Shown here: positions 47,828 to 56,743 of the stretch, in pieces
Numbering within the stretch: the first letter of the stretch is position 1
Layout of the letters: each line of letters starts with the position of its first letter
NCBI RefSeq assembly: GCF_024294905.1
Contig: NZ_JANCOC010000001.1
Coordinates: forward strand, 69,223 to 133,222
Length of the DNA stretch: 64,000 bases
Reading direction: 5' to 3'
Origin: Rothia gullae
GTDB taxonomy: Bacteria > Actinomycetota > Actinomycetes > Actinomycetales > Micrococcaceae
Translations under genes and position numbers: made by a program
The notes under the pieces: generated by a model
Told to the model about the DNA's origin: nothing
Database searches by the model: none
The model's input: only the letters and a program-made list of their open reading frames with translations

Positions 47828-48298
47828 TTAATGCGGGTGATGCGGGTGACGAATCGAATCACGCCAATGAGCGCTCGACCCCAACCCAAAATGCAAAGCA
47901 AAAAACGTGCCAAAACAGCAGAACCCAAACGCGCACGCCATGTACACACCATAGGTCAGCATCACAAACTCAGAATCATGGCTCAGACCCGATGCCACAA
48001 TCATCGTCAACGAAACAACCAGAATGACAAGCCATACAGCGCTCGCAGCCGCAATCACCCACGAGATAACGCTCAACACCGGGTGAGGAACCCTAAACGT
48101 GTGCTCAGGAGCGCGCACCGGCGCTACAGGCGTATTATCTGCAGCGGCAGCCTGCACTACAATCGAAGCGTTCGAATCTGAGGAAGACGATGAAGAACGC
48201 CACGGAATATGCGCATCAGCATGCTGACTGGAAACCTGCGCAGGACGCTGCTGGACACCCCCAGCATCGGGAGGGGAAGAACGATACGGTTGCTGCAA
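47828..48298 (-). CDS. Small membrane protein, function unknown
   Basis: A 156-residue protein with a polar, Pro/Ser/Gln-rich N-terminal half (about 1-70), two hydrophobic segments at about 74-97 (VLSVISWVIAAASAVWLVILVV) and 110-136, and a His-rich end (RHPHHPH). The start is TTG 48298 with AGGAG six to seven bases upstream on the minus strand. Not recognised as a known family. It is a single gene, convergent with the toxin-antitoxin pair. Confidence 0.7.
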   Translation of the reverse strand: MQQPYRSSPPDAGGVQQRPAQVSSQHADAHIPWRSSSSSSDSNASIVVQAAAADNTPVAPVRAPEHTFRVPHPVLSVISWVIAAASAVWLVILVVSLTMIVASGLSHDSEFVMLTYGVYMACAFGFCCFGTFFALHFGLGSSAHWRDSIRHPHHPH

Positions 48299-48603
48299 TG
48301 AGGGCTCCTGAATGTATATCTCGCGAAAAGAAGAAACAGCCTAGTTCCTACTTTCGCAAAAATGAGTATCGGCGATAGATTGAAAAATAGAGTGAGTACT
48401 TATTCTTCCTACAAATCAAGACTAGAAGTGAACCGCATAAAAACGAAATTATTAGCGAATATGATGCAATATGACGCGAAAATTTTGAAAAATACAACGA
48501 AAAAGTAGTAACTCTCAACCTGCAGGTTCAGGGTAGGGTTATTAGACAGGGGCCTTAGCCGTAAAACAACGGCACAGACACAGCAACAGCGAAAGGAACG
48601 AGC
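48299..48603. other. AT-rich divergent intergenic region with a 12-bp palindrome
   Basis: Between the divergent small membrane protein and the AEC permease. AACCTGCAGGTT at 48517-48528 is a perfect palindrome 75 bases before the permease start and could be an operator. The remainder is AT-rich with no gene. Confidence 0.45.
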
Positions 48604-49608
48604 ATGGGACTCATCCTCCCACTCCTCTACTTAGGGGCAGGATTCGGGCTCACAAGGTTGCTGCCCGAGCACTGGGGTAACCGCCTGAAAGAAAGCGCCT
48701 CCGCCCTGCTGACCCGCTGGATCATTCCCGCCGTCATCGTCTACACCGTCGCCACCAGTCGCCCTGAGCTTTTCTTCGTTGCAGCCTCCACCATGGTGTT
48801 GATGCTTCTCGGAGTGCTCTGTGCCGGGCGCATCACCCGCGACCCCGTGCAGAAACTCGCCTTCGTCTATCTGAACGCGGGACTCTTCGGGATCCCCGTG
48901 GTTGCCGGGTTCTGGGGTGAGGAAGCCGTGCGAGTCTACATCGGTGCGTATATCGGCAACTCCATCATGGGTAATATTCTGGGTACCTCGCTACTACGCG
49001 GCGGTTCTAAAACATATGCCGGGGAGCGTGCCGCCTCAAGCGCACGAGCCGTACAGAACTCACACACAACAGAGGATGCACGAGCCACTAGGAGCCGTGG
49101 TGAAACCCTCCGCACGGTGCTGCGGGGGCTGTGTACCAGCCCGCCGGTTATTGCCGTAGTGGTGGGGCTACTCTGCCTGCCCACCGGCTCTTTCCTGAGT
49201 GTTCACGGGGCAGGTTTCTACCGGGTACTGACTTGGATTTTCAGCTTTATCGGACTGATTGTTCTGGGCATGTGGCTCGGTGTCGCCAAGCTACACCGCG
49301 CCGACCTGACCTGCGCCGCCGGATGGGCATTCCTACGCGCCGTGCTCGTGAGCGTCTACGGCATCGGCGTGCTGGCACTCGCCCACTGGGCACACGATAC
49401 GGCGGGCGTGTACTTTGACCAGTTGCTCGCGCATCCGCAGGTGCTTTTCCTTCTGGCTGTTCTGCCGCCAGCAGCTAATATCGTCATTCTGGAAACCCAC
49501 TACCGGCACGAAGGTACCGCAGCCCCCGTCATTGCCGCAGGGGCGGCCGTCAGCGTAGGAATGATAGCGCTCGCTGTGCCGATCCTGCAGCTCGTCTTCT
49601 CCAGTTGA
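48604..49608 (+). CDS. AEC family transporter (auxin-efflux-carrier-like permease)
   Basis: A 334-residue integral membrane protein with about ten hydrophobic segments in two groups of five, separated by a polar loop at about 140-175 (GGSKTYAGERAASSARA...). Segments like FVYLNAGLFGIPVVAGFWG and LPPAANIVILETHY fit the AEC family, whose bacterial members move small organic acids such as malate or malonate. Substrate is unknown. ATG follows AAAGGAA. It faces away from the small membrane protein and converges on the glucosidase genes. Confidence 0.85.
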   Translation: MGLILPLLYLGAGFGLTRLLPEHWGNRLKESASALLTRWIIPAVIVYTVATSRPELFFVAASTMVLMLLGVLCAGRITRDPVQKLAFVYLNAGLFGIPVVAGFWGEEAVRVYIGAYIGNSIMGNILGTSLLRGGSKTYAGERAASSARAVQNSHTTEDARATRSRGETLRTVLRGLCTSPPVIAVVVGLLCLPTGSFLSVHGAGFYRVLTWIFSFIGLIVLGMWLGVAKLHRADLTCAAGWAFLRAVLVSVYGIGVLALAHWAHDTAGVYFDQLLAHPQVLFLLAVLPPAANIVILETHYRHEGTAAPVIAAGAAVSVGMIALAVPILQLVFSS

Positions 49609-49669
49609 GCAGAGCCTCCAGCTAAGTAGAGCCGAAAGCACGCCGGGAGAACACAGGAGACAACACAAA

Positions 49670-49702
49670 AGGAAGGCGGGGCATAAGCCTCACCCTCCTT
49701 CT
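49670..49702. terminator. Weak bidirectional hairpin between the permease and glucosidase genes
   Basis: AAGGAAGGCGGGGC pairs imperfectly with GCCTCACCCTCCTT around ATAA, with T-rich flank on the plus side. It is the only terminator-like signal in this convergent gap. Confidence 0.4.
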
Positions 49703-49752
49703 GCTGTCTATCACCTTATCGGCACGCGGTAGCACTCAACGAGCTACAGCGC

Positions 49753-51558
49753 TTAGCGAACGATGTGGTACACCTTCGCCTCGTAGGGGCGCAGGGTCGA
49801 ACCCGCGTCGTCCTTGTAGTTCGAGCTCACCAGCTCAACACGAGCACCAGCCTCACGAGCCTCAGAAAGCACAGCGAAGTCGCGCTCCTGCTCCTCGGCA
49901 GTGAAGTTCGAAACAACCAGCAAAGACTCGTTCGTGGGGCTGCCATCCGCACCACCGGTACGGGTGTACGCGTACACAGCCTCATCCTCGTTGTGCGGAA
50001 CCTGAACCGAATCCACCGGAGCGAAGGCTGCGTAAACCATCAGGTCCTTCAGCTTGCCGCGGCGCAGAGCCACCAGCTGCTGGTAGTGGTAGAAGATCGA
50101 ATCCTCATCAGCCAGAACAGCCTCAGCGTTAATCGCCGGGTAGTTCGGGTTCACAGCAATCCACGGGGTCACACCCTCGGGGCTGAAACCACCGTTAGCG
50201 GAGGCATCCCACTGAACCGGGGTACGAGCGTTATCGCGGCCCTTAATGTAAATCGCCTGCATCGCCTCTTCGTGGCTCAGACGCTTGTGGTCAACGTGCA
50301 TGTCCTCGTAGAAGCGGATCGAGTCACCATCGCGGTAATCCTCAATCGAATTGAACTTCACGTTGGTCATGCCCAGCTCTTCACCCTGGTAAATGTACGG
50401 GGTGCCCTGCATGAAGTGCAGAGTGGTAGCAAGCTGCTTAGCGGACAGGGTGCGGAATTCATCCGAATCGTTACCGAAGCGGGAGACAACGCGCGGCTGG
50501 TCGTGGTTGTTCCAGTACAGCGACCCCCAGGCGTTACCCTCCAGGGTGGTCTGCCAGTCGTTCAGGATGCGCTTGAGTTCGGTCAGCTTGTACGGTGCGT
50601 AGGACCACTTGCCGCCCAGATTGCCGTTCGGGTCGTTATCCACGCCCATGTGATCGAAGTGGAAGATCATGTTCAGCTCACCGGTGTGGTAGCCAGCCCA
50701 CAGCTTAGCGTCCTCGGGGCTGGTTGCGCTGGTCTCGCCCACGGTCATCACGTCGTAGCGGCTGAAGGTTTCGCGGGTGAGCTCCTTCATCCACGGGTGC
50801 ACCATGGTGCCGTTCGTAATGACGAACGGAATCGAGGAAGTGTGCTTCTCATAGTCGGTGGAGGGGTCATCCGGGTAGCCCTCGGGCTTGGAGATGATGT
50901 TGATAGCATCCAGGCGGAAGCCGTCAACGCCCTTGTCCAGCCACCAGCGGACCATGGAGTACAGGTCCTCGCGAACCTTCTCGTTCTCCCAGTTCAGGTC
51001 GGGCTGTTCCTTGAAGAAGATGTGCAGGTAGAACTGGCCGGTTGCCTCGTCCCACTCCCACGCCGGGCCGCCGAACTCGGACGCCCAGTTGTTCGGAGGA
51101 ATCGGGTTGCCGTCCTCGTCGAAGCCCTTCGGGTCCTTCCAAATGTAGTAGTCGCGGTAGGGGTTGTCCTTGGAGGAGCGGGATTCCTTGAACCAGGGGT
51201 GCTCATCGGAGGTGTGGTTTGCGACCAGGTCCATCAGGATCTTGATACCGTGCTTGTGAGCGGTTTCAAGCATCTCATCGAAGTCTTCCATGGTGCCGAA
51301 GTCACTCATGATCGCGAAGTAGTCAGAGATGTCGTAGCCGTTGTCCACGTTCGGCGAGTCGAACACGGGGGAGAGCCAAATGACGTTGATGCCCAGCTTA
51401 GCCAAGTAAGGCAGCTTCTCGGTAATGCCCTTCAGATCACCGATACCGTCGCCGTTCGCGTCGTTGAAGGAGCGGGGGTACACCTGGTACACCACGGCTT
51501 CCTTCCACCACTGGCGGCCTTCGTAGGAGGGAACCTCGTATGCCTCGGAGTTGCTCAT
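49753..51558 (-). CDS. GH13 alpha-glucosidase, predicted alpha-1,4 type
   Basis: A 601-residue cytoplasmic glycoside hydrolase of the oligo-1,6-glucosidase/alpha-glucosidase branch of GH13. The nucleophile is Asp217 in GFRLDAIN, the acid/base Glu lies in MTVGETSATS, and the third Asp in WNNHDQPRVVSRFGND; the N-terminus has WWKEAVVYQVYPRSFNDANGDGIGDL. The residue after the nucleophile is Ala218; Ala or Thr here is associated with alpha-1,4 (maltase) activity, Val with alpha-1,6. ATG 51558 follows AGAAAGG; upstream in-frame sequence is not conserved. It lies downstream of a paralogue, with a hairpin between. Confidence 0.93.
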   Translation of the reverse strand: MSNSEAYEVPSYEGRQWWKEAVVYQVYPRSFNDANGDGIGDLKGITEKLPYLAKLGINVIWLSPVFDSPNVDNGYDISDYFAIMSDFGTMEDFDEMLETAHKHGIKILMDLVANHTSDEHPWFKESRSSKDNPYRDYYIWKDPKGFDEDGNPIPPNNWASEFGGPAWEWDEATGQFYLHIFFKEQPDLNWENEKVREDLYSMVRWWLDKGVDGFRLDAINIISKPEGYPDDPSTDYEKHTSSIPFVITNGTMVHPWMKELTRETFSRYDVMTVGETSATSPEDAKLWAGYHTGELNMIFHFDHMGVDNDPNGNLGGKWSYAPYKLTELKRILNDWQTTLEGNAWGSLYWNNHDQPRVVSRFGNDSDEFRTLSAKQLATTLHFMQGTPYIYQGEELGMTNVKFNSIEDYRDGDSIRFYEDMHVDHKRLSHEEAMQAIYIKGRDNARTPVQWDASANGGFSPEGVTPWIAVNPNYPAINAEAVLADEDSIFYHYQQLVALRRGKLKDLMVYAAFAPVDSVQVPHNEDEAVYAYTRTGGADGSPTNESLLVVSNFTAEEQERDFAVLSEAREAGARVELVSSNYKDDAGSTLRPYEAKVYHIVR

Positions 51559-51633
51559 AATTGCCTTTCTATACCGGCCATCCAGCCGAAAAGGGGAACA
51601 AGTTTTGTCTGTGATTGAAGTATAGGGCGAAGA

Positions 51634-51660
51634 GGGACCAGAATGTCTGTATCTGGTCCC
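51634..51660 (-). terminator. Hairpin between the two glucosidase genes
   Basis: GGGACCAGA (51634-51642) pairs with TCTGGTCCC (51652-51660), extended by CGAAG/CTTCG. It could attenuate readthrough from the upstream paralogue (minus strand) into the downstream one. Confidence 0.65.
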
Positions 51661-51687
51661 CCTTCGCACAGTATGAGTGGGGTAGGA

Positions 51688-53502
51688 CTACTTGGCGTTA
51701 CCGAAGAGGTACACCTTTGCCTCGTAGGGGCGCAACAGGGTGCCCTCGTCGGTGAACTCGCGGTTCTCATCGCGGTAGTTCGAGCTAATCAGCTTCGGGG
51801 TGTTCTCGATTGCCTTCAGCTCAGTCGGGGAGAGTGCCTGCGAGTTGGTCAGCACCACCGAATCCAGGTTGCCGCCCGCGTAGTTCAGCTGAACGGTGTC
51901 ATCGGTGAAGTTCGCGACGACTAGCAGGGCGCGCTCGCCGGTTGCGGCGGCGTCCTCGTCGGAGTTCACGCGCAGGTAGGCGTAAACCTGGTCATCCTCT
52001 TCATCCAGCAGGCGGTACTCGCCGGTCAGGACGATCGGGTGCTCGCGGCGCAGGCTAATCAGGTCGCGGTAGTGGTAGAACACCGAATCCTGGTTAGCGA
52101 GCTCTGCCTCCGCGTTGATTTCGGTGTAACGCGGGTTCAGCTTCAGCCACGGGGTGCCGGAGGTGAAGCCTGCGTTCTCGCCAGCGGTCCACTGCATGGG
52201 GGTGCGGGCGTTATCGCGACCGGAGGCGCTGATGTAGCGCAGCATATCCTCAGCAGAAACGCGGCCTGACTCTTCAACGTACTTGCGCCAGGAGTCGTGA
52301 ATCTCCAGGTCGTTGTAGTCCTTCACATCGTCGAAGAAGACGTTGGTCATGCCCAGCTCTTCACCCTGGTAGATGTAGGGGGTGCCCTGCATCAGGTGCA
52401 GCACGGTGCCGAGCATCTTGGCGCTGAAGGTGCGGTACTCGGGGGAGTCGTTACCGAAGCGGGAGACGGTGCGCGGCTGGTCGTGGTTGTTCCAGTACAG
52501 GGAGTTCCAGCCGCGGCCGTGCAGGCCCTCCTGCCAGTGGGTGAGGACCTTCTTGAGGTCAACCAGGTTGAAGCGGCGGTCGGACCATTTGCCGGTCACG
52601 CCACCTTCGGAGGCGTCTACGTCCATGTGCTCGAACTGGAACACCATCTGCAGTTCGTTGCGGTCGAAACCGGTGTAGAGTGCGGCGTCGTCCACGGTCA
52701 CGCAGGGGGTTTCGCCCACGGTCATGACCGGGTACTTGCTCAATACCTCGCGGTTCATCTCCTGCAGGAATTCGTGTACGCGCGGGCCGTTGGCTGCAAC
52801 AGCCAGGGAGTTGTCGAGGCCGCCAGCGAGGACTGCCGGGTCCTCGGGGAAGGAAAGGTCCTTAGAAATCAGGTTGATGACGTCCATGCGGAAGCCGTCC
52901 ACGCCCTTGTCCAGCCAGAAGCGCATGATGTCGTAGACCTCTTCGCGGACCTTCGGGTTCTCCCAGTTCAGGTCGGGCTGCTTGACGGAGAAGTAGTGCA
53001 GGTAGAACTGGCCGGTCGCCTCGTCCCATTCCCACACGGAGGGGCTGAAGCAGGAAATCCAGTTGTTCGGCGGAATCGGCTTGCCATCCTCGTCGAAGCC
53101 CTTAGGGTCGCGCCAGATGTAGTAGTCGCGGTAGGGGTTGTCCTTGGAGGAGCGTGCCTGCTTGAACCATTCGTGCTCGTCGGAGCTGTGGTTGACGACC
53201 AAGTCCATCATGAGCTTGATGCCGTGCTTGTGCGCGGTTTCGAGCAGCTCATCGAAGTCTTCCATGGTGCCGAATTCGGCCATGATGGCGCGGTAGTCGG
53301 AGATGTCGTAGCCGTTGTCATCGTTTGGGGAAGCGTAGATGGGGGAAAGCCACAGCACCTGAATACCGAGCTTGGCGAGGTAGGGAATCTTCTCGGTAAT
53401 GCCGGGCAGATCGCCGATGCCGTCGCCGTTGGAATCGTTGAAGGAGCGGGGGTAAATCTGATAGACAACGGGTTCCTGCCACCACTGGGTCTGGGTCGTC
53501 AT
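51688..53502 (-). CDS. GH13 alpha-glucosidase, predicted alpha-1,6 type
   Basis: A 604-residue paralogue of the downstream glucosidase, similar over the whole length. The nucleophile is Asp207 in GFRMDVINLI, followed by Val208, the residue linked to oligo-1,6-glucosidase (isomaltase) specificity; the acid/base Glu is in TVGETPCVTV and the third Asp in YWNNHDQPRTVSRFGND. CAAGGAAAGGAAG precedes the ATG. It follows the EEP-family gene by 71 bases on the same strand, so an EEP-glucosidase-glucosidase operon is likely. Confidence 0.93.
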   Translation of the reverse strand: MTTQTQWWQEPVVYQIYPRSFNDSNGDGIGDLPGITEKIPYLAKLGIQVLWLSPIYASPNDDNGYDISDYRAIMAEFGTMEDFDELLETAHKHGIKLMMDLVVNHSSDEHEWFKQARSSKDNPYRDYYIWRDPKGFDEDGKPIPPNNWISCFSPSVWEWDEATGQFYLHYFSVKQPDLNWENPKVREEVYDIMRFWLDKGVDGFRMDVINLISKDLSFPEDPAVLAGGLDNSLAVAANGPRVHEFLQEMNREVLSKYPVMTVGETPCVTVDDAALYTGFDRNELQMVFQFEHMDVDASEGGVTGKWSDRRFNLVDLKKVLTHWQEGLHGRGWNSLYWNNHDQPRTVSRFGNDSPEYRTFSAKMLGTVLHLMQGTPYIYQGEELGMTNVFFDDVKDYNDLEIHDSWRKYVEESGRVSAEDMLRYISASGRDNARTPMQWTAGENAGFTSGTPWLKLNPRYTEINAEAELANQDSVFYHYRDLISLRREHPIVLTGEYRLLDEEDDQVYAYLRVNSDEDAAATGERALLVVANFTDDTVQLNYAGGNLDSVVLTNSQALSPTELKAIENTPKLISSNYRDENREFTDEGTLLRPYEAKVYLFGNAK

Positions 53503-53573
53503 TGTTCTTCCTTTCCTTGGTATGGACGAGTGTTGTGCGGGGCCGCCCTAGAGGCGGCTAAAGTCTGATGCCT

Positions 53574-54452
53574 TTAGTTCTGGGTGGTGAGGGGCGTAAG
53601 GAGGCTCTGCGGTGCCCAGCTGGAGGGGTCAATTTCCAGGAGTAGACCGCTGTGGTCAGAGATGGCTTCGGGGGAGTTGTCGCGGAAGACTACCGCGTGC
53701 GAGTTCACCGTGAGCAGTCGGTCAGCGAACACGAAGTCAATACGCTTGGCGTCCGTGCTACCTTCCCAGCCGGCAATTTCGCGGTGGACAGTGTTTTCGC
53801 CGTTGGTGTGCTCCGCCAGTGAGCGGGTATCAACCATGCCGCTGGAGGTGACCAGCGCGTAGCCTTCATCGCTCAGATGCGCGGCGGAGTTAAAGTCGCC
53901 GCCGAGCAGTACGGGTGCGGTGAGGGCACATTCTGCCAGGGCCTGTGAGAGGCGGGTGTATTCCTGAGCGAAGAGGGGGTCGCCGTCGAAGTCCCACCAG
54001 GACATGTGGGTGGTTGCGCACCAGAAGGTACCCGTCTCAGTTTCGATGAGCGCCGCCTGTGCTGCACGGCGCTGTACCTGGTGGTAGCCGTACTCGGGGG
54101 ACATGTCGATGGGCTTGATGCCGCGAATCGGCAGGCGCGAGAGAATTGCTACGCATTCGTCGTAGAGATCCCAACCGATGTGGGCTTCGGTGAGGGCCCA
54201 CTCGTAGGTTGCGCCCATTTCGTTGAGTGCCTGCACGAGTAGCAGGGCGTAGTTGTCTTCGTGGACTGGAACTCCTGCGCCGCCGCGGTAGTTGAGGGGC
54301 TCCTTCACCGCGGGGGTGGAGGTGAGCTGGTTGACTTCCTGCAACGCAATGACATCCACTTGCTGTTCAATGATGAACTTTGCGAGGGTGCGGATTTTGG
54401 CAATCTGGTGGATTTCGCACCAGCTGTGTGTGTTGAGGGTGAGGAAGCGCAT
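53574..54452 (-). CDS. Endonuclease/exonuclease/phosphatase (EEP) family protein
   Basis: A 292-residue soluble hydrolase of the EEP fold. Family motifs are LNTHSW (N-terminal Asn), ALQEVNQL (metal-binding Glu), GGDFNSAAH and the final SDHSGLLLEI. Substrate could be a nucleic acid, a sugar phosphate or a phosphodiester and cannot be chosen from sequence. It is the first gene of the minus-strand glucosidase operon and is divergent from the PTS gene, so a function in alpha-glucoside metabolism is possible. No signal peptide is seen. Confidence 0.88.
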   Translation of the reverse strand: MRFLTLNTHSWCEIHQIAKIRTLAKFIIEQQVDVIALQEVNQLTSTPAVKEPLNYRGGAGVPVHEDNYALLLVQALNEMGATYEWALTEAHIGWDLYDECVAILSRLPIRGIKPIDMSPEYGYHQVQRRAAQAALIETETGTFWCATTHMSWWDFDGDPLFAQEYTRLSQALAECALTAPVLLGGDFNSAAHLSDEGYALVTSSGMVDTRSLAEHTNGENTVHREIAGWEGSTDAKRIDFVFADRLLTVNSHAVVFRDNSPEAISDHSGLLLEIDPSSWAPQSLLTPLTTQN

Positions 54453-54870
54453 GTATTAAATCCGGTGTATGTGGGAGGTTGAAGAATGATATGCGCACCG
54501 CGCATTGAGGCGGCGAGTGTTTTATGCACTCTGACCTATGGGTGCACTGTTTATGCTATCGATTCTGTGCGCTAGGTAATAGGGAAAAAGTCTCATCTGC
54601 AGCAAGTATTTTTAACCAGTGCCGGGAGATGTTTCAGGTTCTGAAAAACTCTTTCAAAACATCTGCTTTTGGTATCTGTGGGCAGGTATGACCTGGCATT
54701 ATTGTTTTTGTCTAAAACACATTCGGCATTTAGCGCACGCAGGATATGTGGCACCCATCTCATATACTTTCGTTTGGGGGTATAAAGATGCGGTGTGACC
54801 ATCGCAGGCTGGCAACGATCGCCAACCCCTGCGTCCGCTCACTCGACAACCCGAAAGGGCGTATAGCCTC
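54453..54870. promoter_or_regulatory. Divergent control region between the EEP-glucosidase operon and the PTS gene
   Basis: No gene lies in these 418 bases. Candidate operators are ATGCGC-ACC-GCGCAT (54491-54505) and TGAAA-N5-TTTCA (54642-54656). TATACT at 54763-54768 is a possible PTS -10 box, about 100 bases before the PTS start. The RpiR regulator encoded at 56744 is the likely ligand-responsive factor. No riboswitch was recognised. Confidence 0.5.
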
Positions 54871-56508
54871 ATGATGGAAAAAGTACAGAGGTTCGGCTCT
54901 GCCATGCTGGCACCCGTTCTTCTCTTCGCATTCGCTGGCCTCGCGGTCGGTATTGCGATCATTGCACAGAACGGCGACCTGATTCCCCTCGCTGCTGATA
55001 AGGAAAGCGCGTGGAACCACTTCTGGTCTGTTTGGGAGTCCGGCGCATGGACCGTCTTCAACCAGATGGAACTGCTCTTCGTAATCGGTCTGCCCATTGC
55101 ACTGGCAAAGACCGCTAACGCACGTGCAGTGATGGAAGCTGCAATGGTCTACCTGACCTTCAACTACTTCGTCGGCACCATGCTCAAGGTATGGGGCAAG
55201 GGCGGCGCCGGCTTCTTCGACCTGGACTACACCACCGACATCTCTAAGAGCGCGGCAGGTACCGGTCTGAAGATGATCGCCGGTATCAAGACCATGGACA
55301 CCGGTATCTTCGGTGCCATCATCATCTCCGCAATCGTGGTGTGGGCACACAACCGTTGGTTCGACAAGAAGCTGCCCGACTTTCTCGGTATCTTCCAGGG
55401 TTCCCAGTACATCTACGGTGTCTGCTTCTTCCTGATGATGCCCGTGGCATTCCTGTTCTCCTGGCTGTGGCCCTACGCTCAGCACGGCATCTCCTCCCTG
55501 CAGGGCTTCTTCATCGCATCCGGCGCACTCGGCGTGTGGGTTTACACCTTCCTCGAGCGCTTCCTGATTCCGACCGGTCTGCACCACTTCATCTACTCCC
55601 CGTTCGTCTTCGGTAACGTTGTTACCCCGAACGGTATCGCTAAGGACTGGCCGAGCCACCTGACCGAATTCGCAAAGAGCGACAAGCCCCTGAAGGAACT
55701 GTTCCCCGGCGGCGGCTTCGCACTGCACGGTAACTCCAAGGTCTTCGCACCCATCGGTATCGCAGCGGCGTTCTACACCACTGCTCGTCCCGAGAAGCGC
55801 AAGGAAGTTCTCGCTCTGCTGATCCCCGTCAGCCTCACCGCAATGCTGATCGGTATTACCGAGCCCCTCGAGTTCACCTTCCTGTTCCTGGCACCCCCGC
55901 TGTTCCTGGTCCACGCAATCCTGGCAGCATCCATGGCAGCAATCATGTACCAGCTGGGCCTGGTTGGTTACATGGGTGGCGGTCTGCTGGACTTCCTGTT
56001 CCAGAACTGGATCCCGCTGTGGGCAAACCACTCCGGCACCTACCTCATGCAGATCGGTGTGGGCCTGTGCTTCACCGTCCTGTACTTCGTGATCTTCCGC
56101 TTCATGATCCTGAAGTTCGACTTCAAGACCCCCGGTCGTGAAGAAGACGGCGGCGAGACCAAGCTCTACAGCAAGGCAGAGTACAAGGCCGCTAAGGCTG
56201 CTGAGAAGGACGGCGGCGCAGCAGCAGAGTCCGCTGACGGCGACCTCTACGCACCCCGCGCAGCAGGCTTCCTCGAATTGCTCGGTGGCGCAGAGAACAT
56301 CACCACCGTGAACAACTGTGCAACCCGCCTGCGTGTCTCCGTTGCTGATGAGTCCCTCGTCAGCACCTCGGATGCAGACTTCAAGAATGCAGGTGCTCTG
56401 GGCCTCGTCCGCAAGGGCAAGGCATTCCAGGTCATCGTCGGCATGGACGTTCCCCAGGTTCGCGAGCGTTTCGAGACCATGGTGAACGAAGCTAAGACCC
56501 TCTCCTAA
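54871..56508 (+). CDS. PTS transporter subunit EIICB, alpha-glucoside/maltose type
   Basis: Imports and phosphorylates a sugar using PEP via HPr and an EIIA made elsewhere. The 545-residue protein has the EIIC domain (about 1-410) with multiple membrane helices and the conserved FLIPTGLHHFIYSPF and GITEPLEFTFLFLAPPLF motifs, then an EIIB domain (about 460-545) with the phosphorylatable Cys483 in NNCATRLRV. No EIIA domain is fused. The GlvC/MalX/AglA branch fits best, which agrees with the adjacent glucosidases. Two ATG codons (54871, 54874) are possible; GAAAGG is 12 bases upstream. Confidence 0.92.
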   Translation: MMEKVQRFGSAMLAPVLLFAFAGLAVGIAIIAQNGDLIPLAADKESAWNHFWSVWESGAWTVFNQMELLFVIGLPIALAKTANARAVMEAAMVYLTFNYFVGTMLKVWGKGGAGFFDLDYTTDISKSAAGTGLKMIAGIKTMDTGIFGAIIISAIVVWAHNRWFDKKLPDFLGIFQGSQYIYGVCFFLMMPVAFLFSWLWPYAQHGISSLQGFFIASGALGVWVYTFLERFLIPTGLHHFIYSPFVFGNVVTPNGIAKDWPSHLTEFAKSDKPLKELFPGGGFALHGNSKVFAPIGIAAAFYTTARPEKRKEVLALLIPVSLTAMLIGITEPLEFTFLFLAPPLFLVHAILAASMAAIMYQLGLVGYMGGGLLDFLFQNWIPLWANHSGTYLMQIGVGLCFTVLYFVIFRFMILKFDFKTPGREEDGGETKLYSKAEYKAAKAAEKDGGAAAESADGDLYAPRAAGFLELLGGAENITTVNNCATRLRVSVADESLVSTSDADFKNAGALGLVRKGKAFQVIVGMDVPQVRERFETMVNEAKTLS

Positions 56509-56563
56509 GAGACTTCAGCTTTCAACCGCCTGACGGCATAACGCCTCATAAGGTATAGACTTT

Positions 56564-56597
56564 GCCGGCGGTATCGGATAACACCGATGCCGCCGGC
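56564..56597 (+). terminator. Terminator-like hairpin after the PTS gene
   Basis: GCCGGCGGTATCGG (56564-56577) pairs with CCGATGCCGCCGGC (56584-56597), with one G-T pair. There is no T run. It separates the PTS gene from the RpiR regulator. Confidence 0.6.
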
Positions 56598-56743
56598 GAA
56601 GCTGTATCCCGGCTCGCACTCAGGCTCAAATCTGCTGGCATACACACTCAAAGTGAGAGATGACCATCCTCACCCACCCTGGCCGATGACTCTAGAGCGT
56701 GTACTATTTATATATTGCTCACCATCGGATTCAGGAGCTTTGA

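Noticed and set aside
47648..48181. Plus-strand 177-codon frame after the toxin gene
   Set aside because: It begins inside the terminator and is antisense to the small membrane protein; its translation is an Arg/Lys/Asn-rich shadow.
49765..51618. A 617-codon open frame on the plus strand opposite the first glucosidase, and similar ones opposite the second glucosidase, glmS, guaB, guaB3 and guaA
   Set aside because: All are antisense shadows in high-G+C genes with low-complexity Val/His/Gln-rich translations and no ribosome-binding sites.
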